A stretch of DNA of 64,000 bases from Alphaproteobacteria bacterium. Lineage in GTDB: Bacteria; Pseudomonadota; Alphaproteobacteria; Caulobacterales; Maricaulaceae. The translations under genes and the position numbers were made by a program. Positions 1-9,040 of this stretch are shown piece by piece. The notes under the pieces were generated by a model, which was given only the letters and a program-made list of their open reading frames with translations, did not search any database and was not told the DNA's origin. The stretch covers positions 558,001 through 622,000 of the forward strand of contig JANSXV010000001.1 in NCBI GenBank assembly GCA_024742735.1, given 5' to 3'. Every line of letters starts with the position of its first letter. Position 1 is the first letter of the stretch.

Positions 1-2240
1 GGGCCGGCGCACCTCCGGCCGATCATCCCGCCATCGTTCAACTGACCCATGGCGTTCATGGCTCTGAGGCGTCCGGCTATGACAGCGCCGCGCTCATTCT
101 CTACTTCCTCGCCGCCGCCCAAGGGCCCGAGGTCGAGGCGCTGCTGGACGAAGTCGTGATCAACCAGATCGTGATGATCAACCCGGACGGCGCGAACCGG
201 TTCGCGCAATGGACAAACCAGCATCGCGCGCGCGTTCCGGTCGCGGATTCCCAGCATCGCGAACATTTCAACGAATGGCCCTGGGGCCGGACCAATCACT
301 ACTGGTTCGACATCAACCGCCAATGGCTCCCCGTAACCCAGCCCGAAGCTGTGGCGCTGGTCTCAGCCACCCATGACTGGCTGCCGAACATCGCCGCCGA
401 CCTGCACGAGATGGGCAGCGATTCCACCTACTTTTTCTCTCCCGGTCCGCGTGGAGGCCTGCACCCGCTCCTGAGCCAGGACGCCTTTGATCTGAACATC
501 GAGATGAACGCGTTTCTCGCCGAGCAACTCGACAGCGAAGGCGCGCTTTATGTGACCGAGGAAGTCTTTGATGACTTCTACCTGGGCTATGGCTCCAGCT
601 ATCCCGGTCTTCTGGGCTCGGTGCCCTACCTGTTCGAGCAGAGCTCCACGCGGGGCATCCTGCGCGAGACCGAGTTCGGCGTGCTGCGCTATGACGACAA
701 GGTCGGCCAGCAGGCCCGCGTCGGCCTGGCGCTGATCCGCGCCGGCCAGGCCCGCCGCAGCGACCTGCACGCACACATGCGCGCGTTCTTTAACGAAAGC
801 CGGCGCATGGCCGGCGCTGATCCTCTGACCGGCTATGTCTTCACCTCCACCGACCGCGGACGCCTCGCGGACTTCCTGGAAATCCTGGACGTGCACCGGG
901 TCGATGTCCGCACTCTGACGCAGGATCTGCGCGCTGACGGGCGGACCTACCCGGCCGGGGAGAGCTTCTTCGTGCCCATGGCCCAGGACCAGTACCGGAT
1001 CGTGCGCGGCCTGTTCGAAACCCGGATCATCGAGGACAAGTCGGAATTCTACGACGTCTCCGGCTGGACCCAGCCGCTGGCATGGGATCTCGACTATTCC
1101 GAAATCCGCTCCGGACTGTTCGGCTCCAGCGCGCCCTCCGCCGGGGCCTCCGAGTTTGACCGCGCCGCGCCGGATCCGGACCGGACCCCATACGTCTATG
1201 TGATGGAGTGGGACAGCTATTACGCGCCGCGCGCCCTGTATCGTCTGCTCGACGCCGGCGTGCGCGCCCGCGTCGTGCCCGATGAAACCGAGGTGGAAAC
1301 AACGCGCGGGACCGTCGAGCCGGGGCGCGGCGCCATCGTCGTGCCGGTCGCAGGGCAAGCGGTTTCGGCTGATGAAATCCATGCCCTGATGGTCCGCGCG
1401 GCGCGCGAGGACAGCGTTACAGTCCACGCAGCGACCACCGCGTTGACAGCGACAGGCTCTGATCTCGGCGGGTTCGCGCTGTCCAACATCGAGAAGCCGG
1501 AAATCCTGCTGGTCACGGGCCGGGACGTGGATTCCAACGGCGCCGGCGAGCTATGGCACATGCTTGATCACCAGCAGGCCATGCCCGTGACCATGATCGA
1601 CGGCAGCGAGCTGTCGCGCGCTGACCTGTCGCGCTACACCCACATCCTCCTGCCCCATGGCTGGTATTCCAGCGTGGATAGTGATGTCGCTGAATCGATG
1701 GGCGAATGGGTCCGCGACGGCGGCGTTCTGATCGGGGTGCGCGGCGGGGCGCGCTGGGCCATCAACAACGAGCTGAGCTCGGCCACCTGGCTGGACGACG
1801 ACAATGCCGACGGCGACGCCGAGCCGGCGTCCTATGAGACGATTTCGGCCTGGGATGCGGAAGTCTCCATTTCCGGCGCCCTGTTCGAAACTGAGATCGA
1901 CATCACCCACCCGCTCGGCTTCGGCTATCGCGATACGACACTGCCGACGCACCGCATCGGAACCGACGTCTTCGCTGGCTCCGACAATCCGTTCGCCCTT
2001 GTGGCGCGCTATGCCGACGACGATCCGATCCTTTCGGGCTATGCCTCAGAGGCCAATCGCGAGCGTCTGGCCGGCGCAGGCGTCGTGTTTGCAGAACGCC
2101 GCGGCTCCGGCTCGGTGATCCTGTTCGCCGACAATCCAGTCTACCGCGCCTATTACCGAGGCAGCGCGCGCATGGTGACCAACGCGCTGTTCTTCGGGGA
2201 TGATTTCAGGAGCCCCAGCCGACGGGGTCCGGCGGAGTAG
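1..2240 (+). CDS. M14-family zinc carboxypeptidase (5' end missing)
   Basis: The reading frame is open from base 3, so the gene starts before the window; the ATG at 156 in the ORF track is internal. The upstream part reads THGVHGSEASGYDS, which supplies the HxxE zinc motif of M14 peptidases, and the third zinc ligand is probably the His in DLHEMGSD about 100 residues later. The family cleaves C-terminal residues from peptides. The long C-terminal half (about 400 residues) looks like the extra glutamine-amidotransferase-like region common in large exported bacterial M14 proteins, ending in an FADNPVYRAYYRG stretch. The signal peptide would lie outside the window. It stands alone and ends at a terminator shared with hisIE. 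The family is clear; the substrate is unknown. Confidence 0.85.
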   Translation, partial: AGAPPADHPAIVQLTHGVHGSEASGYDSAALILYFLAAAQGPEVEALLDEVVINQIVMINPDGANRFAQWTNQHRARVPVADSQHREHFNEWPWGRTNHYWFDINRQWLPVTQPEAVALVSATHDWLPNIAADLHEMGSDSTYFFSPGPRGGLHPLLSQDAFDLNIEMNAFLAEQLDSEGALYVTEEVFDDFYLGYGSSYPGLLGSVPYLFEQSSTRGILRETEFGVLRYDDKVGQQARVGLALIRAGQARRSDLHAHMRAFFNESRRMAGADPLTGYVFTSTDRGRLADFLEILDVHRVDVRTLTQDLRADGRTYPAGESFFVPMAQDQYRIVRGLFETRIIEDKSEFYDVSGWTQPLAWDLDYSEIRSGLFGSSAPSAGASEFDRAAPDPDRTPYVYVMEWDSYYAPRALYRLLDAGVRARVVPDETEVETTRGTVEPGRGAIVVPVAGQAVSADEIHALMVRAAREDSVTVHAATTALTATGSDLGGFALSNIEKPEILLVTGRDVDSNGAGELWHMLDHQQAMPVTMIDGSELSRADLSRYTHILLPHGWYSSVDSDVAESMGEWVRDGGVLIGVRGGARWAINNELSSATWLDDDNADGDAEPASYETISAWDAEVSISGALFETEIDITHPLGFGYRDTTLPTHRIGTDVFAGSDNPFALVARYADDDPILSGYASEANRERLAGAGVVFAERRGSGSVILFADNPVYRAYYRGSARMVTNALFFGDDFRSPSRRGPAE

Positions 2241-2264
2241 CGCGGGACGCCAGGTTCAGGCAGC

Positions 2265-2294
2265 AAAGCCCCGGCGGCGACGCCGGGGCTTTTC
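2265..2294. terminator. Bidirectional rho-independent terminator
   Basis: A perfect 11-bp stem, AAAGCCCCGGC / GCCGGGGCTTT with a 6-base loop, is followed by T residues on the plus strand and begins with As that give Ts on the minus strand. It sits between the convergent M14 peptidase and hisIE and can stop both transcripts. Confidence 0.85.
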
Positions 2295-2296
2295 TT

Positions 2297-2908
2297 TCAC
2301 GACGCCGCGTTCCGCGCCTCAAGCACGGCGGCGACATGGCCCAGCGTCTTGCCGCGCGCCTTGAGCAGGACGGTGAGGTGGAAGATCAGGTCAGCGGCTT
2401 CATTGAGGAGCGCCTCGTCGGTCTCCGCCGCGCCGGCGAGCGCTGTCTCAACGCCTTCTTCCCCGACCTTCTGGGCGACCTTCAGAAGGCCCTTGGCGAG
2501 TAGCCTCGCAGTGTAGCTTTCGGCGGGGTCAGCGCTCGCGCGATCCTCCACGATGGCCTGCAGAGCGCCGAGAAACGCCGTGCCGGGTCCTGGCGCGTCT
2601 CCAAAGCAGGACTTCGTGCCCAGATGGCAGGTCGGTCCGGCCGGTCGCGCCTGAATCAGGAGCGTATCCCGGTCGCAATCCACTGCGATGCTGACCAGGT
2701 TCAGGACATCGCCGCTGGTCTCACCCTTTGTCCAGAGCCGGTCTTTGGAGCGCGACCAGAAGGTGACGAGGCGCTTGTCCTGCGTCACGGTCAATGCTTC
2801 GGCGTTCATGTAGCCCAGCATCAGGACCTCGCCGGTGTCGGCATTCTGGACGACGGCCGGGACGAGCCCTCCACTCTTCTCAAAATCGATCTCAGGCAGC
2901 TCGCTCAT
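2297..2908 (-). CDS. hisIE: HisIE: phosphoribosyl-AMP cyclohydrolase / phosphoribosyl-ATP pyrophosphohydrolase
   Basis: Bifunctional cytoplasmic enzyme for steps 2 and 3 of histidine synthesis. Residues 1 to about 110 form the HisI domain, with [27 protein letters not shown] and the metal-binding cysteines around DCDRDTLL and TCHLG. The C-terminal 85 residues form the HisE domain, with KVGEEGVE and a late [10 protein letters not shown] motif. The length of 203 aa is normal for the fused form. Alphaproteobacteria more often carry separate hisI and hisE genes, so the fusion is notable. It is the last gene of the his operon; its start overlaps the hisF stop by 4 bp and a terminator follows. Confidence 0.95.
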   Translation of the reverse strand: MSELPEIDFEKSGGLVPAVVQNADTGEVLMLGYMNAEALTVTQDKRLVTFWSRSKDRLWTKGETSGDVLNLVSIAVDCDRDTLLIQARPAGPTCHLGTKSCFGDAPGPGTAFLGALQAIVEDRASADPAESYTARLLAKGLLKVAQKVGEEGVETALAGAAETDEALLNEAADLIFHLTVLLKARGKTLGHVAAVLEARNAAS

Positions 2909-3672
2909 GTGCGCATCTCCACGCCTTCGCCGGCGAGCCAGGTCTTCAGGGCGCCGATCTCGATCACGCTCTTGTGGAAGACGCTTGCGGCCAGCGCGCC
3001 GTCCACATTGGCCTGTTGGAACACATCGCGGAAATGCTCCATGGCGCCTGCCCCGCCCGAGGCGATCAGCGGGACCGGGCAGTCCGGCCGCACCGCAGCG
3101 AGTTGTTCGACGTCATAGCCCTCGCGCACGCCATCCTGATCCATGCAGTTCAGCACGATCTCGCCGGCCCCGCGCCGGGTGACCTCGGCGACCCAGTCCA
3201 GCGTCCTGCGAGGGACCTGGGAGGACTTCGTCGGATCGCCGGTATTCTTGTGGCACCACCACTGGCCGTCATTCAGCCGGCTGTCGATGCCGACCACAAC
3301 GCACTGGCTGCCGAACTCCGCCGCCAGCGCGTCAACAAGGTCTGGATTCTCCAGCGCCGGCGTGTTCACGCTGATCTTGTCGGCGCCCGCAAAAAGGCGC
3401 GCGCGAGCATCATCCAGCGACCGGATGCCGCCTGCGACACAGAACGGGATATCGATGACCTGCGCCACGCGTCCGACCCATTCGGGCTCCACCGTGCGGG
3501 CCTCAGGACTGGCGGAGATGTCATAGAAGACCAGCTCGTCGGCCCCGGCGGCGCTGTAGCGCGCGGCCAGTTCGACGATGTCTCCAACATCCTCGTGGTC
3601 GCGAAAACGCACGCCCTTGACCACGCGCCCGTCTCGCACGTCCAGGCACGGAATAATGCGCCGCGCTAGCAT
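2905..3672 (-). CDS. hisF: HisF: imidazole glycerol phosphate synthase cyclase subunit
   Basis: A (beta/alpha)8 barrel that uses ammonia from HisH to turn PRFAR into imidazole glycerol phosphate and AICAR. It opens with the family signature [20 protein letters not shown], keeps the catalytic aspartates (CLDV and VVGIDSRL) and ends with the second phosphate-binding loop [12 protein letters not shown]. The length of 255 aa is typical. It sits in the his operon, overlapping hisA upstream by 7 bp and hisIE downstream by 4 bp, which suggests translational coupling. Confidence 0.97.
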   Translation of the reverse strand: MLARRIIPCLDVRDGRVVKGVRFRDHEDVGDIVELAARYSAAGADELVFYDISASPEARTVEPEWVGRVAQVIDIPFCVAGGIRSLDDARARLFAGADKISVNTPALENPDLVDALAAEFGSQCVVVGIDSRLNDGQWWCHKNTGDPTKSSQVPRRTLDWVAEVTRRGAGEIVLNCMDQDGVREGYDVEQLAAVRPDCPVPLIASGGAGAMEHFRDVFQQANVDGALAASVFHKSVIEIGALKTWLAGEGVEMRT

Positions 3673-4388
3673 GACAGGGCGTCCTTCAGGTCCAGCTTCT
3701 TCTCGAACAAGGCCCGGCCGATGATCACGCCGGCAAGCCCTGCGGCCTTGAGCGCCTTCACATCCTCAAGCCCTGAAACCCCGCCGGAGGCCTGCCAGCC
3801 CATGTCCGGGCGCACCGTGGCGAGATCGGCGTAGAGGGCCATGTTCGGCCCCTCCATCATCCCGTCTCGCTCAACGTCTGTGACGAGCGCATGGGCCAAA
3901 CCGGCGAGCTTATAGTCGGCCAACAGCTCAAGAAGCGTACGGTCAGAGCGCTCGGTCCAGCCCTTCACGGTGGGATAGACCGCCCCGCCCTCAAGGCGTA
4001 CGTCGAAGGCGGCGGCGATGGTCTCAGCGCCGAACCGGCCGATCCAGCCGATGACTGACTGGGGATCGGCGACGGCCTTGCTGCCCACGACCGCGCGCGC
4101 TGCGCCAGCCTCCAGGATCGCCTCCACGTCCGCCTCGCTGCGCACCCCGCCGCCGGTCTGGACCTTCAGACCCGTCGCAGCGACGGCCGCCACCAGATCA
4201 TGCTGACGCCTGGCGCCGTCGCGGGCGCCGGACAGGTCGACCATATGGACCCATTCCGCCCCGGCGTCGCGCCAGGCCTCGGCGGCAGCCACAGGATCTC
4301 CGCCATAGTCGGTCACCGCGTTGAAATCGCCCTTGGCAAGGCGCACCACACGGCCGTCCAGAACATCGATCGCGGGATAGATGATCAT
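3666..4388 (-). CDS. hisA: HisA: ProFAR isomerase
   Basis: Phosphoribosylformimino-5-aminoimidazole carboxamide ribotide isomerase, a duplicated (beta/alpha)8 barrel. The ORF track begins 124 codons too early; the real start is the ATG at 4388, giving [17 protein letters not shown], the usual N-terminus with the catalytic Asp. The second half has [14 protein letters not shown] with the other catalytic Asp and a phosphate-binding [12 protein letters not shown]. The length is 240 aa. The start overlaps the hisH stop by 4 bp, and the gene's 3' end overlaps hisF. Confidence 0.96.
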   Translation of the reverse strand: MIIYPAIDVLDGRVVRLAKGDFNAVTDYGGDPVAAAEAWRDAGAEWVHMVDLSGARDGARRQHDLVAAVAATGLKVQTGGGVRSEADVEAILEAGAARAVVGSKAVADPQSVIGWIGRFGAETIAAAFDVRLEGGAVYPTVKGWTERSDRTLLELLADYKLAGLAHALVTDVERDGMMEGPNMALYADLATVRPDMGWQASGGVSGLEDVKALKAAGLAGVIIGRALFEKKLDLKDALSC

Positions 4389-4987
4389 GACGCCTCGCCC
4401 TTCAGGAAATTCGACAGAATGCGCGCGCCGACTCCGGCCGAGCGCTCTGGGTGGAACTGGCAGCCGGCGACTTTTCCGCGCCGCGCTATGGCGGTGACGC
4501 GCTGACCATAGGAAGCCGAGGCCACGGTGTGATCGCCGAGCGGCGCGTAAAAACCGTGGACAAAATAGACACGCTCGCCCGGACTGAGACCTTCCAGGAG
4601 AAGCTCGCCGTCGCGAAACTCTTCCAGCGCATTCCAGCCCATATGGGGCCAGGGTCCGGCCGCGCCCGGGTCCAGCCGCTCGATGCGCCCGGGGATCAGA
4701 CCGAGAAGCCCGCAGCCGCTCTCCGCCGACCAGTCGAACAGCAGCTGCATGCCCAGACACAGGCCCAGAACCGGCCGGCGTTCCGCGCGCAGCGCATCAG
4801 ACCATCCCGACGCGTCCAAAGTCTTCATGGCCGCCCCCGCCGCCCCCACGCCCGGCAGGATGAGCCGGTCGCAGCCCGTCGCGTCCGCAGGCGTCCGCGC
4901 CAGCACATAGGGTGCGTTCAGCCTTGTCAGGGCATAGCGCACGGAAGCGATGTTCGCCGTGGAGGTGTCAATAAGGGCGACGGTCAT
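4385..4987 (-). CDS. hisH: HisH: imidazole glycerol phosphate synthase amidotransferase subunit
   Basis: Class I glutamine amidotransferase that hydrolyses glutamine and channels ammonia into HisF. The nucleophile elbow GLCLGMQ (Cys) and the catalytic His/Glu in QFHPERS are present, together with ILPGVGAAGAAM at the oxyanion strand. The length of 200 aa is normal. It is the first gene after the 240-bp gap holding the palindromic repeat element, so it lacks the tight coupling seen elsewhere in the operon, and only a weak ribosome binding site is visible before its ATG. Confidence 0.96.
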   Translation of the reverse strand: MTVALIDTSTANIASVRYALTRLNAPYVLARTPADATGCDRLILPGVGAAGAAMKTLDASGWSDALRAERRPVLGLCLGMQLLFDWSAESGCGLLGLIPGRIERLDPGAAGPWPHMGWNALEEFRDGELLLEGLSPGERVYFVHGFYAPLGDHTVASASYGQRVTAIARRGKVAGCQFHPERSAGVGARILSNFLKGEAS

Positions 4988-5013
4988 GGCGCCAGGTCCA
5001 CGGCAAGGCCATG

Positions 5014-5209
5014 TTTTCCTCCCCCGCTCGCGGGGGAGGTGGCCGCGAAGCGGACGGAGGGGGGTGAGCGACGATCGGCGCAGCCGATCAATCGACCCGG
5101 TGGATCGATGGAAGTCAGAAGAGCGGGCCGACTGGCCCAGGAGGAACGAAGCTTAGCGCCCGCCCCCCTCGGCCCTGCGGGCCACTCCCCCCGCAGGCGG
5201 GGGGAGAAA
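5014..5209. repeat. Dispersed palindromic repeat element (MITE-like) inside the his operon
   Basis: About 196 bp of non-coding sequence fills the hisB-hisH gap. Each end is a hairpin: CCTCCCCCG / CGGGGGAGG at 5018-5039 and CTCCCCCCG / CGGGGGGAG at 5185-5206. The whole left arm (TTTCCTCCCCCGCTCGCGGG and beyond) is an imperfect inverted copy of the right arm. A GATCGGC-GCA-GCCGATC hairpin lies between them. This layout resembles the small palindromic intergenic elements scattered through many Caulobacterales and Rhodobacterales genomes. No ORF here is convincing. Confidence 0.7.
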
Positions 5210-5228
5210 TCCCACTCGGCGACCGACA

Positions 5229-6434
5229 TCACAGGACCCCCTTGGTGCTCGGCAGGGCGTCGCCCTCGATCGTCTTGGCCATACGCAGGGCGCGGCCGAA
5301 GCTCTTGAAGCAGGACTCGATCATGTGGTGGGCGTTCTCGCCGTCGACCTTGACGTGGATCGCCGCCTTCAGGGTCTCGGCCAGCGATCGGAAGGCGTGG
5401 GCGCACATCTCCACGGGAAAGTCGCCAACCCGCTCACCAGGGATTTCACCGTCGAAGCGGCAATAGGGACGGCCGGACAGATCGATCCACACGCTGGCGC
5501 GGGTCTCGTCCATGGGCGTTTCAAACCCGAAGCGGGCGATGCCGCGCTTGTCGCCGAGCGCCTCGCGCAGCGCATCGCCGAGGGCCAGGCAGACATCCTC
5601 GATCGTGTGGTGGGCGTCCACCTCCACATCGCCCTCGCAGACCACGTCGAGCTTCAACCCGCCATGGCGGGCGATCTGGTCGAGCATGTGGTCGAAGAAG
5701 TGCACGCCAGTGCTGATCGACCCGCCCTGCCCGTCAAGATCGACGCTGAGGGCGATATCGGTCTCCTTGGTCGTGCGCCGGGCCGAGGCGGTCCTCGCGC
5801 CCTCCGCCGCTCCCATCCAGTCGGCGAGCGCCTTGGCGGTCTTTGCATCAGGGATGAAGAGCGCAGCCTGATCACCGACCGCGAAGCTGTCGATGGCGAA
5901 TTCTTCCGCCAGGCGCGTCCGGGCGCTCGGCTCGCACTCCAGCATGAAGCCGTAGGGCTGCATCAGGGCCCGCCGCACGCCGCGCACCATTTCCAGCAGC
6001 GGCGCGGCGCGCTGGAGATAGCCGTCGCGCTGGTCGCGATCGGCGCGCGCCTTGAGCCGCGCCGCTGGCCGCAGAGCGTCGAGACCGGCCTTGAGCAGCA
6101 CTGCGGGCGGTTGGGACAGCTCCTCGCTGATCTCCTCAGCAATCTGGACATCCGGCGCGACGATCACGCTGAGCGGCGCCTCCAAAGGCCCGACACGGAA
6201 CAGCGTGACGTCTGAATCCACACGCTCGTCATCCAGCGCCAGCACGCCGGAGCCGGAACAATCATCCTCAACCGGCTCCCCGGCCGCCTCGCAGGCGCGC
6301 AGCGCGTCCTGGGGCGAGCTCGCAAGCACAAGGCGCTGACTGCCTACGTCGAGCAAGGTGGCCAGGCGTCTCACCAGCCCGTCCTTGATGCTCTCGTCGG
6401 GAAGGCCCGACAGGTCGAGACGGCCTGCGCTCAT
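5229..6434 (-). CDS. hisB: HisB imidazoleglycerol-phosphate dehydratase with a degenerate HisC-like N-terminal domain
   Basis: Residues from about 217 to 401 are a complete dehydratase domain: [29 protein letters not shown] and [15 protein letters not shown] supply the metal-binding histidines. It converts imidazole glycerol phosphate to imidazole acetol phosphate. Residues 1-212 are not the HAD phosphatase domain found in enteric HisB (no DxDGT). By eye they follow histidinol-phosphate aminotransferase: [24 protein letters not shown] resembles its early region, and the stretch from about 76 to 210 follows its C-terminal half, but the PLP lysine motif (SKAF) is absent. The gene also occupies the position of hisC between hisD and hisB. 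The ATGA start overlaps the hisD stop. The dehydratase call is certain; the HisC ancestry is inference. Confidence 0.9.
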   Translation of the reverse strand: MSAGRLDLSGLPDESIKDGLVRRLATLLDVGSQRLVLASSPQDALRACEAAGEPVEDDCSGSGVLALDDERVDSDVTLFRVGPLEAPLSVIVAPDVQIAEEISEELSQPPAVLLKAGLDALRPAARLKARADRDQRDGYLQRAAPLLEMVRGVRRALMQPYGFMLECEPSARTRLAEEFAIDSFAVGDQAALFIPDAKTAKALADWMGAAEGARTASARRTTKETDIALSVDLDGQGGSISTGVHFFDHMLDQIARHGGLKLDVVCEGDVEVDAHHTIEDVCLALGDALREALGDKRGIARFGFETPMDETRASVWIDLSGRPYCRFDGEIPGERVGDFPVEMCAHAFRSLAETLKAAIHVKVDGENAHHMIESCFKSFGRALRMAKTIEGDALPSTKGVL

Positions 6435-7741
6435 GATGTCTCTCCCTCCGCCCGTTCGCGCCGGATCGCCATGGCGAGGCGATGCGCATCGAGCCCTTCA
6501 AGCGCAGCCAGGCGCTCCACGGCGGGTGCAATGGACCGCGCGCCTTCCGCGCTGAGCTCCAGCAGGGTGGTTGTCTTCTGGAACATCTCGACCGTCACCC
6601 CGCCATAGGCGCGCGCAGCGCCGGCGGTCGGTAGCGCATGGTTCGGCCCGGCGGCGTAGTCGCCGGCGGCTTCAGGTGTCCAGGCGCCGAGGAAGATGGA
6701 ACCTGCGTGGCGAACCTTCTCGGCGAAGGCGTTCGGGTCTTCGGTCTGCACGATCAGGTGCTCGCTGGCGTAGGCGTCAGCGGCCTCAACCATTTCCGCC
6801 TCGTCCTCGCAGATGACAGCGCGGGAATTCGATAGAGCGGCGCGCGCCGTGCCCGCTCTTGGCAGCTTCGCCAGCCAGCGCTCCAGAGCGGTCTCGACCG
6901 CATCGACAAAGTCTTCAGATCCCGCCACGAGGATCACCTGAGCCAGCGTGTCGTGTTCGGCCTGGCTCAACAGGTCGAGAGCGACCAGGTCGGCGTCGGC
7001 GGCATCGTCGGCCACGACCATGACTTCGCTGGGACCGGCCGGCAGATCTGCCGCCGCGCCGCCGGGCGTCTGGGACAGAATCGCCTTGGCGGCGGCCACA
7101 TAGGCGTTGCCCGGCCCGAAGATCTTGTCGGCCTTGGGCAACCCCGCGACGCCATAGCCGAGCGCCGCGACCCCGTGGGCCCCGCCGATGGCGTAGACCT
7201 CGTCCAGACCCAGCAGTTTCGCAGCGGCCAGAACGGTCGGCTCCACACCCTTGCCCTTGCGCGGCGGCGCGATCACCGCGATGCGCGGCACGCCGGCGAT
7301 CTGGGCCGGAACGGCGAGCATGATCAGGGTGGAGACCAGCGGCGCGGTGCCCGCCGGTACATAGAGCCCGGCTACATCAATGGGCATGGCGCGCCGGCGC
7401 GCGGTGGCGCCCGGCCAGGTCTCAACCGTGTAGTCACGATAGCCCTGCTCGGCGTGGAAATTCCTGACAGCGTGCGCCGCGGCCAGGATAGCATCGCGGT
7501 CCTCCTGCTCCAGGGCAGCCTCGGCGGCGTCGAGCTCGGCCTGAGGGACGCGGAAGCCGTCCTGCGGCGCCCATTGATCCAGGCGCTCGGCATAGGTGCG
7601 CACAGCAGCGTCACCGCGCCGGGCGACGTCCTCCAGGATGCCGCGCGCCACCTCGAACGCATCCGAGCCCAGGGCCGGACGCTCGAACAGCCGGGCGCGC
7701 TCTTCAGCGCCGGTTCGATTCCAGATCACGCGCGTCAGCAT
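6431..7741 (-). CDS. hisD: HisD: histidinol dehydrogenase
   Basis: NAD-dependent zinc enzyme for the last two oxidations, histidinol to histidine. Recognisable blocks are [58 protein letters not shown] and [11 protein letters not shown], with the catalytic region [12 protein letters not shown] and [17 protein letters not shown] near the C-terminus. The length of 436 aa is typical. It lies 1 bp after hisG and overlaps hisB by 4 bp within the operon. Confidence 0.97.
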   Translation of the reverse strand: MLTRVIWNRTGAEERARLFERPALGSDAFEVARGILEDVARRGDAAVRTYAERLDQWAPQDGFRVPQAELDAAEAALEQEDRDAILAAAHAVRNFHAEQGYRDYTVETWPGATARRRAMPIDVAGLYVPAGTAPLVSTLIMLAVPAQIAGVPRIAVIAPPRKGKGVEPTVLAAAKLLGLDEVYAIGGAHGVAALGYGVAGLPKADKIFGPGNAYVAAAKAILSQTPGGAAADLPAGPSEVMVVADDAADADLVALDLLSQAEHDTLAQVILVAGSEDFVDAVETALERWLAKLPRAGTARAALSNSRAVICEDEAEMVEAADAYASEHLIVQTEDPNAFAEKVRHAGSIFLGAWTPEAAGDYAAGPNHALPTAGAARAYGGVTVEMFQKTTTLLELSAEGARSIAPAVERLAALEGLDAHRLAMAIRRERAEGETS

Positions 7742-7742
7742 G

Positions 7743-8630
7743 TCAGGCCATCATCTTTTCGATCGGCATCACCAGGATCGAGCGCGCGCCGACGCTCTTG
7801 AGCTTCTCCAGCGTCGACCAGAAGACTTCTTCGGTGCACACCGCATGGACCGCCACGACATCCTCCCGGCCCACCACCGGCGCCACGGTCGGCGCATCAT
7901 TGCCAGGCAGGATGGCGCGCACCTCCTCCAGCCGGTCACGCGGCGCGTTCAGAAGGATATATTTGGTCTGGCGCGAGGCGATGACACCCTTGAACCGTTC
8001 AGTCAGCAGGTCAGCGATAACCGCCTTCGCCGGCGCCACATCGGAGCGGCGCACCAGCACCGCTTCACTGTCGAGCACAGTCTCGAAGGCTCCGAGCCCG
8101 TTGGCTTCCAGCGTCGCGCCCGTGGAGACCAGATCGCAGATCGCGTCCGCAACGCCCATCCGCGGAGCGACTTCCACGCTGCCGCCCATTTCAACCATTT
8201 CGGCTTCGACACCGCGCTCGGCCAGAAATTTCGCCGTCAGGCCCGGATAACTTGTCGCGATCGAGCGGCCCTGTAGGTCCTCCACAGTCTTGATAGGGCC
8301 GTCCTTGGGCGCGGCGAGCTTCAGGCTGCAGCGGGCGAAGCCCAGCTTCAGGACGATCTCCAACGATTGCAGGCGCTCGGTCCGGCTCTGGGCCTCGTAG
8401 AGCACGTTCTCGCCGACAATCCCGTAATCGCAGGCGCCGGAGGCGACGAAGCTGGGAATATCGTCGTCGCGGATCAGCATCAAATCCAGGGCGACGTTCT
8501 CCGCCTTGCGCAGAAGCTCGTCCTTGCCGTAGGCGAGCTTCACGCCGGCGCGCTTGATCAGATCAAAGCCGCCCTCGGCCAGGCGCCCCTTTTTCTGGAC
8601 CGCCACGATCAGGCGTTCACCTGCGCTCAT
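7743..8630 (-). CDS. hisG: HisG: ATP phosphoribosyltransferase, long form
   Basis: Commits PRPP and ATP to histidine synthesis. The catalytic part contains VAVQKKGRLAEGG, YGIVGENVL and the PRPP loop DLVSTGATLEANGL. At 295 aa it includes the C-terminal ACT-like regulatory domain (from about residue 220, ending VGARSILVMPIEKM), so it is the long form that is feedback inhibited by histidine and needs no HisZ. Many alphaproteobacteria use the short HisG plus HisZ, so this form is worth noting. The start overlaps the upstream regulator gene by 4 bp. Confidence 0.96.
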   Translation of the reverse strand: MSAGERLIVAVQKKGRLAEGGFDLIKRAGVKLAYGKDELLRKAENVALDLMLIRDDDIPSFVASGACDYGIVGENVLYEAQSRTERLQSLEIVLKLGFARCSLKLAAPKDGPIKTVEDLQGRSIATSYPGLTAKFLAERGVEAEMVEMGGSVEVAPRMGVADAICDLVSTGATLEANGLGAFETVLDSEAVLVRRSDVAPAKAVIADLLTERFKGVIASRQTKYILLNAPRDRLEEVRAILPGNDAPTVAPVVGREDVVAVHAVCTEEVFWSTLEKLKSVGARSILVMPIEKMMA

Positions 8631-8950
8631 GCTCCACTCTCCTTGAGCCGGTCCAGCACCAGCCGGTATCCTTGATGATCTTCCTGGGTGAGAAACCGCG
8701 CCACGCGGGTCACCGTTGTCGTACTCGAGCCGGTCTCCGCTGCGATCTCGCGATAGGACTTGCCGCCCTCATCCAGCAGCTTCGCCACGCGCCACCGCTC
8801 CGCCAGGGCAGCCAGCTCGCCCGGGGTCGTCAGGTCGCGCAGGAAGCGGCGCGCCTCGTCGGCGTCGCGCAGCTGCAGCAACGCCGCACAGAGCGCCTCT
8901 ACATCGCAGGCGCCAGCCGCTGTTTCAGCCCCTGTTTCCACAGCCGCCAT
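8627..8950 (-). CDS. TrpR-like (YerC/YecD family) regulator, probable his operon repressor
   Basis: A 107-aa protein with a TrpR-type helix-turn-helix: ALCAALLQLRDADEARRFLRDLTTPGELAALAERWRVAKLL followed by SYREIAAETGSSTTTVTRVARFL. This is the YerC/YecD family, commonly linked to his genes. It is the first gene of the operon, has a good ribosome binding site (AGGAG, 7 nt before the ATG) and overlaps hisG by 4 bp. A palindrome within the predicted promoter just upstream fits autorepression together with the whole operon. The family is clear; the ligand (perhaps histidine) and the target are inferred from position. Confidence 0.85.
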   Translation of the reverse strand: MAAVETGAETAAGACDVEALCAALLQLRDADEARRFLRDLTTPGELAALAERWRVAKLLDEGGKSYREIAAETGSSTTTVTRVARFLTQEDHQGYRLVLDRLKESGA

Positions 8951-8976
8951 GGCCGTCTCCTCTCATGTCGAGGCGC

Positions 8977-9004
8977 GTTATATCGTGTTAGCGTGATAAC
9001 ACAA
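8977..9004 (-). promoter_or_regulatory. his operon promoter with embedded palindromic operator
   Basis: On the minus strand TTGTGT (plus 8999-9004) and TATAAC (plus 8977-8982) are spaced 16 bp apart, good sigma-70-type -35 and -10 boxes. Within them lies the perfect inverted repeat GTGTTA-N6-TAACAC (8985-9002). Transcription would start near 8970, about 20 nt before the regulator gene. The operator position between and over the promoter boxes fits repression by the TrpR-like product. Confidence 0.65.
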
Positions 9005-9040
9005 GCGATGGATTGCAGTCCAAGAGCACAGGAGACCCAG

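Noticed and set aside
4389-4760. N-terminal extension of HisA in the ORF track
   Set aside because: It is the out-of-frame reading of hisH; the conserved HisA start is the ATG at 4388.
5229-5900. HAD phosphatase domain in the HisB protein as in enteric bacteria
   Set aside because: No DxDGT motif or HAD blocks occur in residues 1-212; the N-terminal part resembles HisC instead.
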